64,000 nucleotides of DNA from Siniperca chuatsi (taxonomy: Eukaryota > Chordata > Actinopteri > Centrarchiformes > Sinipercidae), in contig NC_058046.1 in the NCBI RefSeq assembly GCF_020085105.1, positions 25,362,675 through 25,426,674 of the forward strand, read 5' to 3'. A model generated the notes under the pieces. That model saw only the letters and a program-made list of their open reading frames with translations. It was not told where the DNA came from and did no database searches. The position numbers were made by a program, and so were the translations under genes. Below, piece by piece: positions 39,701 through 52,896 of the stretch (position 1 is its first letter; each line of letters begins with the position of its first letter).

Positions 39701-42604
39701 TTGTCAAGGCTCTTTGTGTTAGTTGAAAAAGTACCCCCCTGTTTGTCTTAAATATGAAACTAGTGTTTTGCTTTTCCCATGATTAAAATACAGAGAAATC
39801 GATACAATACTATGTCTTACAAATGTAGCTGAGAGTCTGCATTCACAGATGCAGAACAATCCCTGAAGTATTTGAATAGTAGTAGTAGTAGTAGTAATAA
39901 TAATAATAATAATAGTAGTAGTAGTAGTAGTAGTAGTATGGTCACAGTTTGGAGTTCGTAGTTTTTTTCTTCGTTATGTCAAACAAGCAAGCATTCAAAT
40001 GCAGCTGCAAAGTCTTTTGCAGAGATGGCTAGAGATCTTGTTGTACAAAAACACTTTTTGCATGACAGACATTATGCTGTATTGCAGTAAGTGCTGACAA
40101 GTACAATAACGTTTGAAGGCAATGCATTGTGGACTCCCTCTTAAGCTAGAAGAGGTCACAAGCAACAGGTGATTTATCAGGCGATAAATAACATGTTTGT
40201 GGTTGGGGGGTGGGGAGTGTGAAAAATTCATAGATGTACCATGCAATCACTAAACAGCAACTGCTTAACAGCAAGACACCAACATCCAACATAACCAAGT
40301 AACAATTCTGGGAGTCCAGGACGCAGGTACCTTAAAACGGTGATGTTTGTGTAACTGTAGCTGCATCCCTATGATAAACATTTTACAGACCATAACATGA
40401 GGACGAAAGAGGAATAATAATAAAAAAAAAAAAAATCGAGAAGACAGTTAAACCAACATAATAGAGGAATGCCTATATCAAAAACTTGTAGTGAAGGTTC
40501 ATGCTCCACAGTGTAACTGTTAAGAGTAGATACACTGGACATGTTTCAGTGAAACCCACAGACAACAGAGGGGCCATTCCCAACTTATGGTTGTCTATGA
40601 TGAGGTAAAGCTTTAGAGGTTTAAAATAATTTAAAATCATTCTGTGATATAATGGAATACAATCAGAAACAAAAGGATGCTGCAGGAGACCAATGAGTTG
40701 TCCAACTGTCCAGTGCATCTCTGCTTCTCCCTTCTTATTACAAGTTTTCACAAGTCTGGCTCAAAAAACTAACAAGCAACTTGAACTTCACATTAAAATT
40801 CTGATTATAATTGCTATCTTTTTTTTCCTTTTTCTTTTTTTGGTCTGAACAGAACACATCCTGTTTTTAAAGTCAGGGAATATAAAGTGATAAGGACTCT
40901 GGATACAAACAAAAAGAAATGAAAAACATGTTCAGGGAACAAGTTTTTAAATTTTACCATTTTCGTTAGGTGGTAAAGTTTACATTATACCGGCCCACCA
41001 ATCAGCACAAGCTTTCCTTGCAAACCACAAGAACCTTCCTCAGTGTCAGTGGATTTTTTTGTCTGGACTTAGAATATAATTCATAATTTGTTTTATACAG
41101 CAAAAAGAAATCAAAAGTAAAATAATTTAGTACGTTATATATCTTAAGTACATCTTTTTAAAAACTTTGGTTATGAACTTGTCTAGCAATGTTTGTTAGT
41201 TAGCTCTGTCCTCCTCAACATTCATAAGATCTTTGGAAAACTATACATCTACACTAACTAACCACTATTTGCTCCAGGCAGGAAGCTACAGTACACTTTG
41301 AGGCGGGGCCACACTGAGCAGGGCACCCAAAAAGCTGTATTTGACAAGTAAAAACAACAGCTAAAAACAATATTAATGTGTGAAATCTATGAGCATTAAA
41401 AACCTGTGTTGAGAGATGGGCAGGTTAAAGCATTAGGTGAAAAGTTACCATAATCTACACACTTTTTACAATTAATTACATAGGAACTTTCAACTAATCA
41501 ACAGAGTTTGTAAGAGTAATCAGAGGTAGCGAGGTCACAAGCCTATATAAATAGACTTTTCTTTTTTCCGAGGGGAGGAAAGCTATACAGACAAAAAATA
41601 AATGTACCCACTGAACATAATGTTCAGTCTAAAACACCATCTTCTTAACCCCAAACTACCCCCCCACCCCAACCCAAATATCTCCCCTCCACAAGAAAAA
41701 TCCCAAGACCTTCCAGTTTAAACATTCACTTTAACATTACAAGTTCTTTAAGTAAAACAAGTACCTCAAGGGGTTCATCTTTCCAACCAGGATTCATTCC
41801 TGGGAGCACTAGCAGGCAAAACCGAAAACAATGAAAATCTCTCTATAATATTGTGAACAGCTGTAGAGAGACTTTGAGTATTTGTAGTCTGTAAAACTAA
41901 AACTTAATCCAATGTCATCCCACCATGAGCCGACTTTCAGTTAAAGCATGGGGATGGTTCCGAACCCAGTAACCCCTCTTCTTACACACAGATCCCCATC
42001 ACCAACATAACAAAGGATATAAAGCTGTGAGGGTAGAAATAATCTTTTTGCTGAATTATTGCCAGTATTGTTTGCATGGGTTTTTGGTCAAAATAGCACT
42101 GGAGTACAGAGGGGACTCTTGACTTAATCAGTTTGGGGAACAATCTGAAAAATTCAAAGACTCAATGCTCAAATGTAGAAGAGAGAAAGGCTGCTGCGGG
42201 GTATGAGGTGAGGGGGCTTGACATTATATCAGTACCCACATTCACATTTGACAGACTTACAACGCAGACCAGAAGTCATGCCACTCCACCATGGCTTTGT
42301 GACTTTGGAGAGAGACAGGAGTAATTGTCCCTCTAGAACTCCTGAGAGGTGAGCAGACATCACTCGATATAAATGATGACATGATCCTTGCATCAACAAG
42401 ATCCCACCGTCACCAAGAGCCCACTGTGGCTAACAGCTACATCATTCACTTAGCCAGGGCGTCGTAAACTGGAATTAATATGTTGAACTGTGTGTGTCTG
42501 CATGTGAATGTGTACATGTGCGTTTCTTTGCTGTTGAGATGGAAAAAGGGTAGAGAAATGTTTCTTTTTTTTCTATTCCCAGAGTTCTTTGGCTTGATGC
42601 ATTT
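36714..42604 (-). other. Probable long 3' UTR and flank of hic2
   Basis: The 5.9 kb beyond the hic2 stop codon contains no convincing coding frame on either strand, few recognisable transposons, and a mixed trinucleotide array at 39877-39938. Vertebrate hic2 transcripts carry a 3' UTR of several kilobases, so part of this stretch is likely transcribed with the gene. The boundary cannot be read from the sequence. Confidence 0.4.
39877..39938. repeat. (AGT)n(AAT)n(AGT)n microsatellite
   Basis: A trinucleotide array with an AAT core flanked by AGT runs. Confidence 0.95.
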
Positions 42605-44367
42605 CTAAGAGGGTGAGGTGTGCATTCTCAGGTGACTGATGAGGTTGCGCTGCTGGGTAAACTTCCCTCCGCATAGCTGACATTCATACGGCTTCTCCCC
42701 AGAGTGGACACGCATGTGCTCTGTCAGACGGTACTGGCGTGTGAAGCGCATGCCACACTCTTCACATGCAAACGGCTTTAGACCAAGGTGGCTGCGCATG
42801 TGGCGTGTCATGGTGCCCCTCTGGGTGAACATTTTGCCACAGATGTTGCATGGGAAAGGCCTGGTCAGCCAATGGCTCTTTTCATGTTGTCTCAGCGTTG
42901 CCGGGTCTTTGTAGCTCTTACTGCAGACTGTACACTTGAATGGACGCGTTTCAGAGCCAAAGCTGGAAGGACCCACAGGGGCAGAGAGGTCCTCTGCCTC
43001 CTCCTCATCTTCCTCTTTCACAAAGGTCCCTCCCTCCTCTTTGATGTAGAGCTCATCCTCAGTGTGTGTCTCCACATGAGCATTGAGCTGCTCAGAACTG
43101 GGAAAGCCCTTACCACAGGGAATGCACACATATAGGTTGTCTCCAAAAGCTGGCTCAAAACCTTCCTGCCGGTACACGTAGTTGGCGCTTTGGTGTCCGC
43201 CTCCTGTTCCTCGCCCACCTCCTGCACTCTCTCCGTCACTTTGCCCACTCTCATCACTATGGTCCTGGCCATTCTCTCCTCCTTCTTCCTCATCTTTACA
43301 CTGGAAGGACTGGTCAGAGGCGAAGCTGCTACCACTGCCCCCTCCAACTACAGAGGAGCGGCCATCTTTAGGACCCATAATCACCCCATTAACCAGGGGC
43401 TTGTCATGATCTTCAGACTTCAACCCTGACGCCTCTCTCTTAGGCCATTCATTCTTGCGAGCACCCTGCCGGGATTTCTTCTGAGGTGGGGGCCATCAGG
43501 CTGGTTTTGGGTTTCCTCTGAGGCTTTAGAGGAGGAGTTGAGCTCCATGGTCTCTGAGCCACAGGTGTCTACACCTGGTAGGGTGGTAGAGGAGTCATCC
43601 AGTGAGGCACTGTTGGTTGTGGATACTGAGGCAGATTGAGGGGATTCTTGGGAGTTGCTGTGTGGGCTGAGGGCATCAGTGGCTGTGCCTGCAGAGGGAG
43701 GGCTTTTCTTGGACAGGTCTAGTCCAAGGTCTGGCTCCCCAGCACTTCCTCCACTGCTAAGATTCCCGTTACTGCTGCCATTCCCTCCATTCCCATTCCT
43801 CCCCGAGCTGCCGACAAACATTTCGTCATCTGAGAGCTTGTCCCGAATTCCTTCATCTGGCTGTGGCTGGTCGGCATCGGAAGGGGTCGGAGGATAGTGG
43901 TTGTTGGGGCCAGCAGGGGTAGAAGAGGAAAGGCGCTGGTTGTTGAGGCGTAAGCGGCTAAGGGGACCTGGTGTGGAAGGTTTACCTGGCAGGGGTTTCC
44001 CACCACTGCGCTTGAGCTTCTTTCTGCACAGAGCAGCAAGGTCATGGAGCTGGAGGTAGCTGGCTGCGGTTAAGAGGGCACTGAAGTTCTGCTCACTGCT
44101 CTGGTCCGACGAGGACAGGAGCTTCCCAGTGTAAATGAAGTCCAGAACTTGTCTGAATACAGAGGGGTTAACCATCTCTGTGTCAAGGTTAATGAGGTTA
44201 TCGTGGAGGACCAAAGACTTGAAGTAGATGCTGCTTGCCGCCAGGATGTTCTTGTGGGCACGGAAGAGCGCATTCTCCACCACGATGATAACATCACACA
44301 GGAATCCCTTGGCTCTCTGCTGGTTGAGTTGCAGCAGCAGTTGTTTGGCATGATTTGGCAGTTCCAT
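42605..44367 (-). CDS. hic2: HIC2-type BTB/POZ zinc-finger repressor, frameshifted in this sequence
   Basis: This nuclear sequence-specific repressor of the HIC family is recognised from its near-invariant BTB start and its C-terminus, which ends HLRMHTSPS as in HIC2 and unlike HIC1. The start is the ATG at 44365-44367 (MELPNHAKQLLLQLNQQ); an in-frame GTG two codons upstream is not used. The BTB/POZ domain covers residues 15-120. The CtBP-binding motif GLDLSKK lies at residues 214-220. Lysines in YIKEE and FVKEE fit sumoylation sites. Five C2H2 fingers run from about residue 413 to 583, the first separated from the other four. Corrected length is about 587 residues; human HIC2 has 615. The frame breaks at the five-C run 43488-43492: upstream sequence runs into a stop at 43420-43422, while the conserved frame (KNEWPKREAS) resumes one base out of phase. 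A sequencing or assembly indel is the likeliest cause. Confidence 0.93.
43488..43492 (-). other. hic2: Frameshift site in hic2
   Basis: The minus strand has CCCCC here. The frame upstream ends 21 codons later without family-like sequence, whereas the zinc-finger frame is open from just after this run. That frame is closed immediately upstream by a TGA (about 43495-43497), so the shift must fall between that TGA and about 43480. One extra C would join the two frames. Confidence 0.85.
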
Positions 44368-44387
44368 TTCCACCTTTCTTCTTTCCT

Positions 44388-44411
44388 TCTCTCTCTCTCT
44401 CTCTCTCTCTT
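44388..44411. repeat. (TC)n tract in the hic2 5' UTR
   Basis: A GA run on the coding strand lies between the predicted exon-2 acceptor and the start codon. Confidence 0.9.
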
Positions 44412-44433
44412 CCTACACGAGCACCACCTGAAG

Positions 44434-44448
44434 CTGAAAGAAAGAAAT
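44434..44448 (-). promoter_or_regulatory. hic2: Splice acceptor of the hic2 coding exon
   Basis: On the minus strand the sequence TTTAATTTCTTTCTTTCAG precedes CTTCAGG, giving a strong polypyrimidine tract and AG at 44434-44435. The exon would start at 44433 and leave about 66 bases of 5' UTR, with an in-frame stop, before the ATG. A second AG six bases later is an alternative. In other vertebrates the large coding exon of HIC2 is likewise preceded by a non-coding exon. Confidence 0.6.
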
Positions 44449-44646
44449 TAAAAAGGTGGTTAGTTTTATATTTTAGACATGAAGAAGTACTAGACTGATG
44501 CCATGACAGGTTGTTCAATACAATGTGTAAGCCAGAGTAAAAGACATGAAAGAACAGTAGTAGTCTACAACAGAGTGCACAAAATGTTTCCCCACTCGAG
44601 TTGGCAATATACGAGAAAAAGTAAAAAGAAAAATGCAGCATTCAGC

Positions 44647-45230
44647 CAGGGTTTTCCCTGCCATTATACAGCTTAGGCGCAGCGCTTAAGCATTTTTGCT
44701 CACTGTATCAATGGTAAAATGGTGTAAACCACAATTAATGGGAAATAAATTAGTTGATTAGGAAGTATACTAGCACTAAAAGTAGAAAGCAGCACATAAT
44801 ATCACCGGTAAAAGTGAATCATCAACCTGTCATTCCGTTAGAATGCTGGGTCAGAAGTGGTTGTTTACTAAAATGCAATGATAAGCACTGATAAAACAAT
44901 GTTCATCACACTAATTGAGTGCCAAATAGATAGGTAGTTAGCAAATAAGTACAAGAAGAATGTCGCTTAAGTACTATGCCTGTGTTGTTAATATTAATTT
45001 TTTCAGTTTATTGGCCCCAAGCAGTGGAAAATAAATCAATAACACAACAATAGTAGTTCGTAACATACTCATTATGTTTTGAACACACCTGATGCAACTC
45101 ACCAGCTCTTACTATTGGATCAGGGCTTGAGCATCAGCTGGCTCAGGTGTGCTAGAGCAGAGATAACCGTAATGGGCAGTTAGGGGTTCCTGGAGGTCTG
45201 GAGTTGGGAACCCAGGGTCTAGGCTGCTGC

Positions 45231-45278
<48 letters not shown>

Positions 45279-45471
45279 CATCATCAAGCTCCTTTTTGTA
45301 AAATAATTAGACTAATTAAATGTTCAGATGAAGGCTGTGATATGTGTAAATAATAAAATAATTATTTAACTATAGCAAGTTTTGCCAATAATAATGGTCC
45401 AAAATGATTGCCTGCACACCCCCACCTGCACCCCCAGGGCTGCACAGCACCTGAGCCCTCTAAAAACCCTG
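44647..45471. mobile_element. Possible hAT-like remnant with CAGGGTTTT ends
   Basis: The left end CAGGGTTTTCC and right end TAAAAACCCTG are near-perfect short inverted repeats. Both inner flanks resemble a fish repeat I recall. An ATT array and other sequence sit inside. No matching target duplication was found and the termini are short, so this is tentative. Confidence 0.3.
45232..45279. repeat. (ATT)n microsatellite
   Basis: A pure ATT run of 48 bases, followed by ATCATCATC. Confidence 0.97.
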
Positions 45472-48400
45472 AGAGCTCGCACTGTTCAAAAGCTGTATGT
45501 TTTTATGCAAGTTTGGTTTAATTACTAGTTTACTGCAGCCTTCACTATGGTTAAAATTTAATACAGGTTAAAAAAAACTGACAGTTACAGAGCTTGCATG
45601 TCGGACATGTCTAACAATAAACTGCATGTGTTATGACTCCCACTGTGAGTACATCAATCTAAGCTTTTAGCTCTCACGGGCAAATTAGCAAACTGTTAGC
45701 ACAGTGTGCCACATAATCACACAGCGAGCTTAGAAACTGGAACCCTTCCCTCCCTCCCATCTTCCTTTTTAAACAAATTGCAACTCTACATGGATCAAGT
45801 TCAGACTGTAAACACTGCCAGTGTTCTGCCACAAAAGCCAAAGGGGCGGAGGAGTAGTAAGGGTAAAGTAACTACTTTTCTAAAGGTGCCTCCCCACAGC
45901 TTCTCTTCCCTATCTCCGCAGCGTAACTCTAGTTTCGGTGGGGTGCCCTCTTTGGAGACTCCGCTAACTAGAGTCTCCATTAGGTCATGGTAATGTCAGC
46001 CCTGCCCCATTGTCTGTGGGTGGGGGTCGGTGGCACAGCAGGGCCGGGGGGAGGGATTAGGTGACACCTGAGCAGGTAAAACTACACAGGAGCTAGGGCG
46101 TGGGGGGGTGTTGGCTCAAAGACAAGGATAGCAACACCTGATCCTCCAGAGAGGTCCTCATTTATGGAATTAGGACAGATGAACCTAATTCACTGTTAAA
46201 CTACATGCTGATGACCTACTACATACCACAGTGCTCTACTTTCAGTGCTCTAGTCTGACACTGAAAACCGAAATTTTGTCGAAGAAAATAAATGCAATAG
46301 ATGCAAAGAACCTATCCACAGCTCAAGTGCGATGGTAACAGTTGTAGTGTGCTTTAGTTGAAGCAGCAGGGTCTGTCCTTGACTCATGTTTAACATGTTA
46401 TTAAAGCCCTGGACATGCTGGGAAAATGGATACACATCTTTAATGCCCCTGATCAGAACAGGGTATACCGTATTACAGGAGATTACACAGTAATGCAGAG
46501 AAATGCTTAATTCAAGCTGTAAATACATGTGAAAATGTGCCATTTCAACCCAGTGCCAACCTAGAGATTTACTGAAAATCATATTTCATAATATGCAGCA
46601 GGAAAGAAGGGAGTGGTTCCTAAACTCAGCTAGAGTGACAGAAGTGTCAAGCCTGAATGCAAAGACACACAACTGAATTCTGTTTAACAAAACCCCCTCT
46701 GGAACAAGGGTTCATCTGAAGGCTGAAATTCACAAAAATGCACCAAGCCAAGAGCAGCGGGTACAGCCCGTTTTGAATACTTTTCAGTGTATCCTAACCA
46801 AGAACAACTGCAGTGCATACAGATAAACAATGTAGTTCAGCATCACCACAAATTTAGTTTAATCTGTTCACCTTTAACCAGTCAAGAACCAGATGAGAGA
46901 ATAACACACATAAAAACAGCAAACTGAGGAAGGTGTTATAGGACGATATATGAAGGGAATGTGTTAGGTCTGGATTGTAAGGACAACACACTGTTGCAAA
47001 AATAGTCTATTACAGGCAACACGAAAAACAACAAGGTGACAATTATTAACTGGAGATGGCTGGCTGACGTATCAATGCCGGCTCTGGAGGAACAGTCAGG
47101 CTAGCTGATACAATCAGCTGGAGTGATCATTACTCTCAGGTCCAGGCCTGGGCTTGCCTCCTCTGCTTTGACACTACTCATGGTCTTCTTCCCCTCCCCC
47201 GTCTTTCCTCTGCTCCTTTCCTCCTTTCTCTCCCACCCTCACCAGCCTCTCACCGGGCATGCAGACGCATCCCAGGAACAGTTCGCTGTCCTCAACGTGA
47301 ATTATAATGAGCTATTCTGGAATACATAACCCAGATCTGCAGTAAATTGCAGAATGTGCTACAGAGGTGTACGACACTAAACCCTGCAGGCAGTAATGGA
47401 GAAGAGGGCTGCTAGAGAAAGAAGGGCCTCTGCTATGATGCCAGCCAGGAAGCCATATATCAGTCAAGTCTCTTAACACACACACACACACACACCTCTG
47501 CGGGCTTTGTGGGGGGATTCAAGAGGCTTTTCCAGCAGACCAACATAAAAAGGGGGCTGGGCACAGAGTAGAGAAGCCAGCTCAGGAGGAAAAAAAAAAA
47601 GAGCCCTCCCCCATCCCTCCTCTTCTCATCCCTCGTTCTCTCTCTCCTCCCCCCATCACCCACACGGCTACCCCTCTAGCCCTGGCCCCTCCAGTGTTGT
47701 GCTGTGCCGGCTGGATTCCAGGGAGCTGCTAATGGATTACGGCTGATCTATATGCAGCTAGGGTGGGACATGTGTATGCCCAGCTCCCCTTCCAATGGTG
47801 CTGCCCAGGAAAGCAGGTTTAATACCACAGGGGACAGATAGGCCGGCACCATCATGGCAGCTCAATATGTGACTGTATGGCACTCTTTGCAGTTTGTAGA
47901 AACATTTTCAATACGATATCTAGGTTCTGTTACAGCAACGCAACACAGTTATATTGTAAAGTTAGGGATGGATGAACGATTAGAAGATGACCCTACTAGA
48001 ACAGCTAGAACGATGTTTCCAGTATGCAGGATGACTAGTTCATATGTATAATGTGACGTAGTTAGCAAGCAGCATTCCCTACAGGGTTGGATCCCAGTTT
48101 TTTTTTTTTGGGGAGGTTGAGAGATGGCAAGATAGCTGGTCAGGAGGGACATGAGAAACAATACTTGCTCTGACCAAATATGGCACCACACCAACCACAG
48201 ACAGCTCTGGGCTTGGACTACAGAGCGGGGTAGATGTTGCCCTTCAAGCACAGGCACAGGATCGGCTTACCTTGCCTGCAGTGTTAACCTTTTCAAAAAA
48301 TGACTGTGGCTTAATGATAGAGGGGGAAACCTCATTTTAAAAAAAAAACACAGCACACCTACTGCTTAGCTGCATGATCAGTATAACATAATCGTGGGTT

Positions 48401-49475
48401 GATTTGGGACTGAAAACTACTGCCCCCAGCAGTGAATTAATGTCAGTCTCCTTTAAATTAAACTGGCTACACCACAGATCTGGATGATCTAGTTTATGGA
48501 TTAAACAGTGAGTTAGTAAACCTTTCAGAGTCAGTGTTCATGCAGCGAAGGTGACTGAAAGAGCGGTGGGCTGTGGCATTAATCTCCTAAACAGAGGGTA
48601 GAGAGCCAGGAGAGAGGGCAGAGGTGAGGCAAAGTCCTGTGGCGCAATAACAAAACACACCCTACTACTGTGAAAGGTCATCTGCTAAACAACCAACAGA
48701 AAACAAGACTGAGAAGGATTTTAAAACATATTCAACCTAGGCTTTATTGCAGGGTTATCTTTCACAGTGATTCCTTTAAAACAATATACACAGATATATA
48801 CAGACTTTGTAAAACTGCGTAGATGGTCACATTGTGCGGGGGAACATGGGCAGAAAAGACAGATGTGCAGGTAAAGACTGTTTGAAGCAGACAGAGAAAG
48901 AGAGCCAGTCATGTACATGAGCAAAAGGCCTTCCTGTGTGCGCACACTCACAGAGACAGTGTACTTAAACACATGCACACAGCACACACTTAAATATACA
49001 CACACCCAGAGAGTATGCTGGTGGGCAGAGAGAGTGGGGGAGGGGTTAGGGGGATGGTACAAAGCCAGTTTGAAATACAAATACCGAGCAACCACCTCTG
49101 AGCCATTTCAACATGGCTGACACAGCTGCATGGGTAAGGTTGATCCATGCAGGACTCGTGGGTACTGCAATTATCTGACTTTCCGTTCTCTCGTGAGTGA
49201 AAGGGTGGCTCACAGTACGGTGTGGAGATTAAACAGAACAGCTGTGCTTTCCGGATTCCTACTCTATACGTTCATTTTCACCTGTGTAATATCTGCTGCA
49301 TCAGAGGAAACGCCATAAACCTATCTCTAATGATTTCAGTTTTAAGAAACATTTTAGAGACTTTAGTCCAGTTACTGTGTTTAAATGCACACACAAAAAC
49401 AGGATACTGGCGCAAGGGTTAGGGTTTGTATTGAATTTTCTAAACTAGATACAGTGGTGAATCTAGTGCAGTACT

Positions 49476-49630
49476 GTTGTGCCAAGCAGGATATGCAGGG
49501 TTTTTGTTCCAACCAGAGACTACAGAGGGTGAAATAATAAATGAATTCACCTGCTGTGGTCTTTTCTTGAAATAAAAACCTGCCTATACTTGTGTCGCCA
49601 TGGCAAAAGGTTGAATAGCTCTGATACAGA
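49476..49630. repeat. Dispersed fish repeat fragment
   Basis: The segment with TGTGCCAAGCAGG, GGGTTTTTGTTCCAACCAGA and AAATAAAAACCTGCCTATAC, in this order, resembles a common teleost interspersed repeat. The limits are approximate and the class unassigned. Confidence 0.4.
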
Positions 49631-51196
49631 GCATCTGCTGGAATTCTGGACACTGATCCAATTCTGGTTATAATCTCTTCAGCAAAGCTGCAGGGGAGAC
49701 GTCCTGCTGTACAAAAGCTCAAAAACATTAAGACAAGAGGTAAAAGCCGATCTGTCTTAGAGACATGAATTTACTTTTTTGGTTAAAAATGTTGGAGAAC
49801 AGGTGCATAACCCTGATGCTGTATGACTGAATGGGGGAGTACATGAATTGCAGTGTCCCTACAGCAGCCTGGGTAGAACCCTTCCAATTAAGACTCATTT
49901 TCTGTTAGGCAGTTCAGCCATGTTGCAGACAAACAAGTCCAGCCCAGGGTGCAGTGGAATGAAAAGAGCCCCGTCCATTTCATCACAGGAGGGAGCCAAT
50001 AGTTGCTGCGTACCCCAGATGTGCCAGTGCTGTGCAGCAAGGGAAGAAAAGGCAAGACTCTCACACGCACACACAAGCACATGAATCCTCTTACATGTGC
50101 ACAACCCGGCGTGCAATCAAACCCATGGATCCATTTTTGTGTGAATTTGTGCAATTTTCTAAAAATTACATGCCTGTTTAAATAACACCTTGTTGCATTT
50201 CAGGATTTACTTGCCTCAGGGCATTAACACAGTGAAAGCAAGAAGAACGGTTTTTCTGATGATTTCCGTCATACGATAAAGCAGTAGAGTCTTAATCTTT
50301 TTTCCTACATAACTTAACAGGTCATTAATGAATTTGGTCTGTGGTGTGCATGTCATCCACAGGTAATACTAACACTAAAGCCACAGCCAAGACTAGGGGG
50401 AGTAACAGGTATAGTACTCTCTCATGTGTGCAAATATAGCACACACCCCCCTTCACATTTATTGGTGTGCAGTTACCTAACCTAGGCAAGTTTTATATTC
50501 CCTGTGCATAAAACACAATGCTAGAAGAAGAGAAGTTCCCTAAAGGCATAATGCTTTCTTAAAATGTTTATTCTCTGCTGCTGTGGTACAGTTTTGTTGG
50601 ATTTATACTGGCTTCAGGAGATTTCACTTTCTGATTGTTAATACATTTGCAAAAATGTCTAAAAGCACGTTTTCACTTTGTCATTATGGGTTATTGTGTG
50701 GAGAAAAGTACATGTAATCGATTAAATTACATCTTTAACACAAAGTGTGCAAGAAGTGGGTCTGAATAATGGGAGCAGGCTGAATTCACTGCACAGTATA
50801 TGCGACTTATCTTATATTTTCTGGTTTGACAGCATTTTACTGAATCTCAAATTGAGTGTTCAGTCTGTTTATTATAGCCAAATCCTTTCAAATGCCTTAT
50901 TGAATATATTTTGCTTTAGCTTCTGTCAATTTTAGGTAGAAAAATTAATACATAACTTAATATTTAAATTAAAAAATGAGACATTCAAAGAAATAAAATT
51001 TGCTATTTAGTTAAACTACTACCTGAGTGTGTGTTCTTTGTTAATAAAAAAAAAAAAAAAAGATAAGAGATTATATCGGATCTATATAAATTTGTTGACT
51101 CTGAGATTGACACATCCAGGTATTTAAGCAGATCCAAAATAGAAATGTCTAACCCAACCCACTTGGGCCTTTTTCAAAAACAGCAAAGAGTTACTA

Positions 51197-51199
<3 letters not shown>

Positions 51200-51277
<78 letters not shown>

Positions 51278-51291
51278 TCTGTGTGTGTGTG
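51200..51291. repeat. (TC)n(GT)n microsatellite
   Basis: About 80 bases of TC repeat with one substitution, followed by a short GT run. It causes spurious Ser-Leu and Arg-Glu frames on the two strands. Confidence 0.97.
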
Positions 51292-51650
51292 CATCTCTGT
51301 TCTGTGTCCATGCTGTATTGTATTTTGTGGCTCAGTTGCTGCATCCAAAGTGGATGGAAGAAATTAAATAAAGACTGAAATGAACACTGAGACTTTCACC
51401 GAGGCTACCAGCAATACTGGCTAGCAATTGGCACCCACACATGGTGTATCCAACTGCGTACCCTCACCACAAGTGAAGTAATCAACCACTTCTCTAACAA
51501 GTGAACATATGATTAGTATGATAAAGTGACCTCTGTCTTGAGAGAATGAACTTTGTTGATGAGATAACCCCCCCCCCACCTGGAGCCTAATGCTGTGTCT
51601 AAGGACAGAGGGCATGTTGGTCCAAGGTTTTACAGAGAGCTGCCACCCCC

Positions 51651-51682
51651 TCCTCCTCCTCCTCCTCCTCCTCCTCCTCCTC
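51651..51682. repeat. (CTC)n microsatellite
   Basis: A pure trinucleotide run that reads as poly-Pro or poly-Arg in the overlapping frames. Confidence 0.96.
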
Positions 51683-52708
51683 CACCCTTTAAACACTACA
51701 TAACCTTCTGGCTATCAGCCCTACATTCCACAGACTGTTTCTTCTTCTTAAAGAACAACAACAACCCTGCCCTGAGGTGCTATAGCCACTGAACGAACCT
51801 AACTGCCCTCGAACAGGCAGAACGGAACAGACAGATCCGTATAGATACGACAGCCAAGCACAATTTGTAAGTCCTCGTCTAACATGTCAGCAGAACATAT
51901 AGCCTAAGTAGCCTTACTGCATTGTGCTGCCCACACACTCCACTGTAAGCCATGATCACAATGTACACAGGATACTGTGCGTGAGCTGAGAAAGGGAAGG
52001 GGCAAGTAGGGTGAAGCAAGACCAACCGGCCGATCATGAGGATCATGAGGCGCACACACACGGGCCTCAAATTACCCTTCAGGCCACACTTGTTCCATAG
52101 TAATCAATGAATCTAGTCACTGATCAGTTGACTTGGTCATTTTAAATGGCCTAAATCAACTTGTTTGACAGTTACTACTAGATGTGCCTACATATAATGT
52201 ATATTTAACAACAGCTACAATATGTAGATGGTTAGGCTTGGCAATACAACAAGTAAAAGAGTACAACTGTTACTTCATTACACTTTTTGGTCAATATTTT
52301 CCTCTCATCTCTGTTGTGTGTTTTGGTAGAGATACCAGCTTGTTACACACCTGCCGCATAGCATAAATAAAACATTTTCAGAGTAATATTTAATCTAATA
52401 TCTGACAGGGGAGTGGTCGGTTAAAATGCAACTCACTCATTCTCACAAGTTCATAATTTCTGCATACCTGTATAAGTTTATAAGAAACACTGTCTTGAAA
52501 ATAATGGGATCAAATTAACTAAACACTTAGTACTGTCAGTCTTCAAAGCTTATTGCTGTTACAGATGCACCACTGTCATCATCAAACCCATAAAATCAGT
52601 ACAACCAGGATCCCTATTCCAGCTATAAAAGCCTCAGCAAATTTGATTATGTATATAAAGTGTAAAATGTATTTGGACGCACCTTGTCAAGCCTTGAATA
52701 TCTTGTAC

Positions 52709-52735
52709 TTTTCAACTGTATTGTTGAACAATACA
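52709..52735. repeat. Short inverted repeat
   Basis: CAACTGTATTGTT is followed after one base by AACAATACAGCTG, giving 13-base arms with one mismatch. It could form a small hairpin; no function is suggested by the surroundings. Confidence 0.7.
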
Positions 52736-52840
52736 GCTGTATTGTTTGGCCAAATTTTAGGCTGGGCAGGCAGAGCAAGTGCACACACTTCTGGGTGGGT
52801 GTAACCAGCCAAAATCTAGTCCTATAATCTTCATATTACA

Positions 52841-52896
52841 GGCTACAGCACCCTGCAACCCTGAGCAGGATAAGAGGTTGTGAAAATAAATGGATT
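52841..52896 (+). mobile_element. SINE-like 3' fragment
   Basis: CCCTGCAACCCTGAGCAGG, then ATAAGAGGTTGTG, and AAATAAATGGATT resemble the last 50 bases of the tRNA-like retroposon present in full at 14.34-14.73 kb. This copy lacks the head and is degenerate. Confidence 0.6.

Noticed and set aside
42605..44367. HIC1 instead of HIC2
   Set aside because: The C-terminus ends directly after the last finger as HLRMHTSPS, and the BTB start matches HIC2; HIC1 has a longer, different tail.
51124..51378. Arg-Glu and Ser-Leu repeat proteins
   Set aside because: Both are readings of the TC microsatellite on opposite strands.
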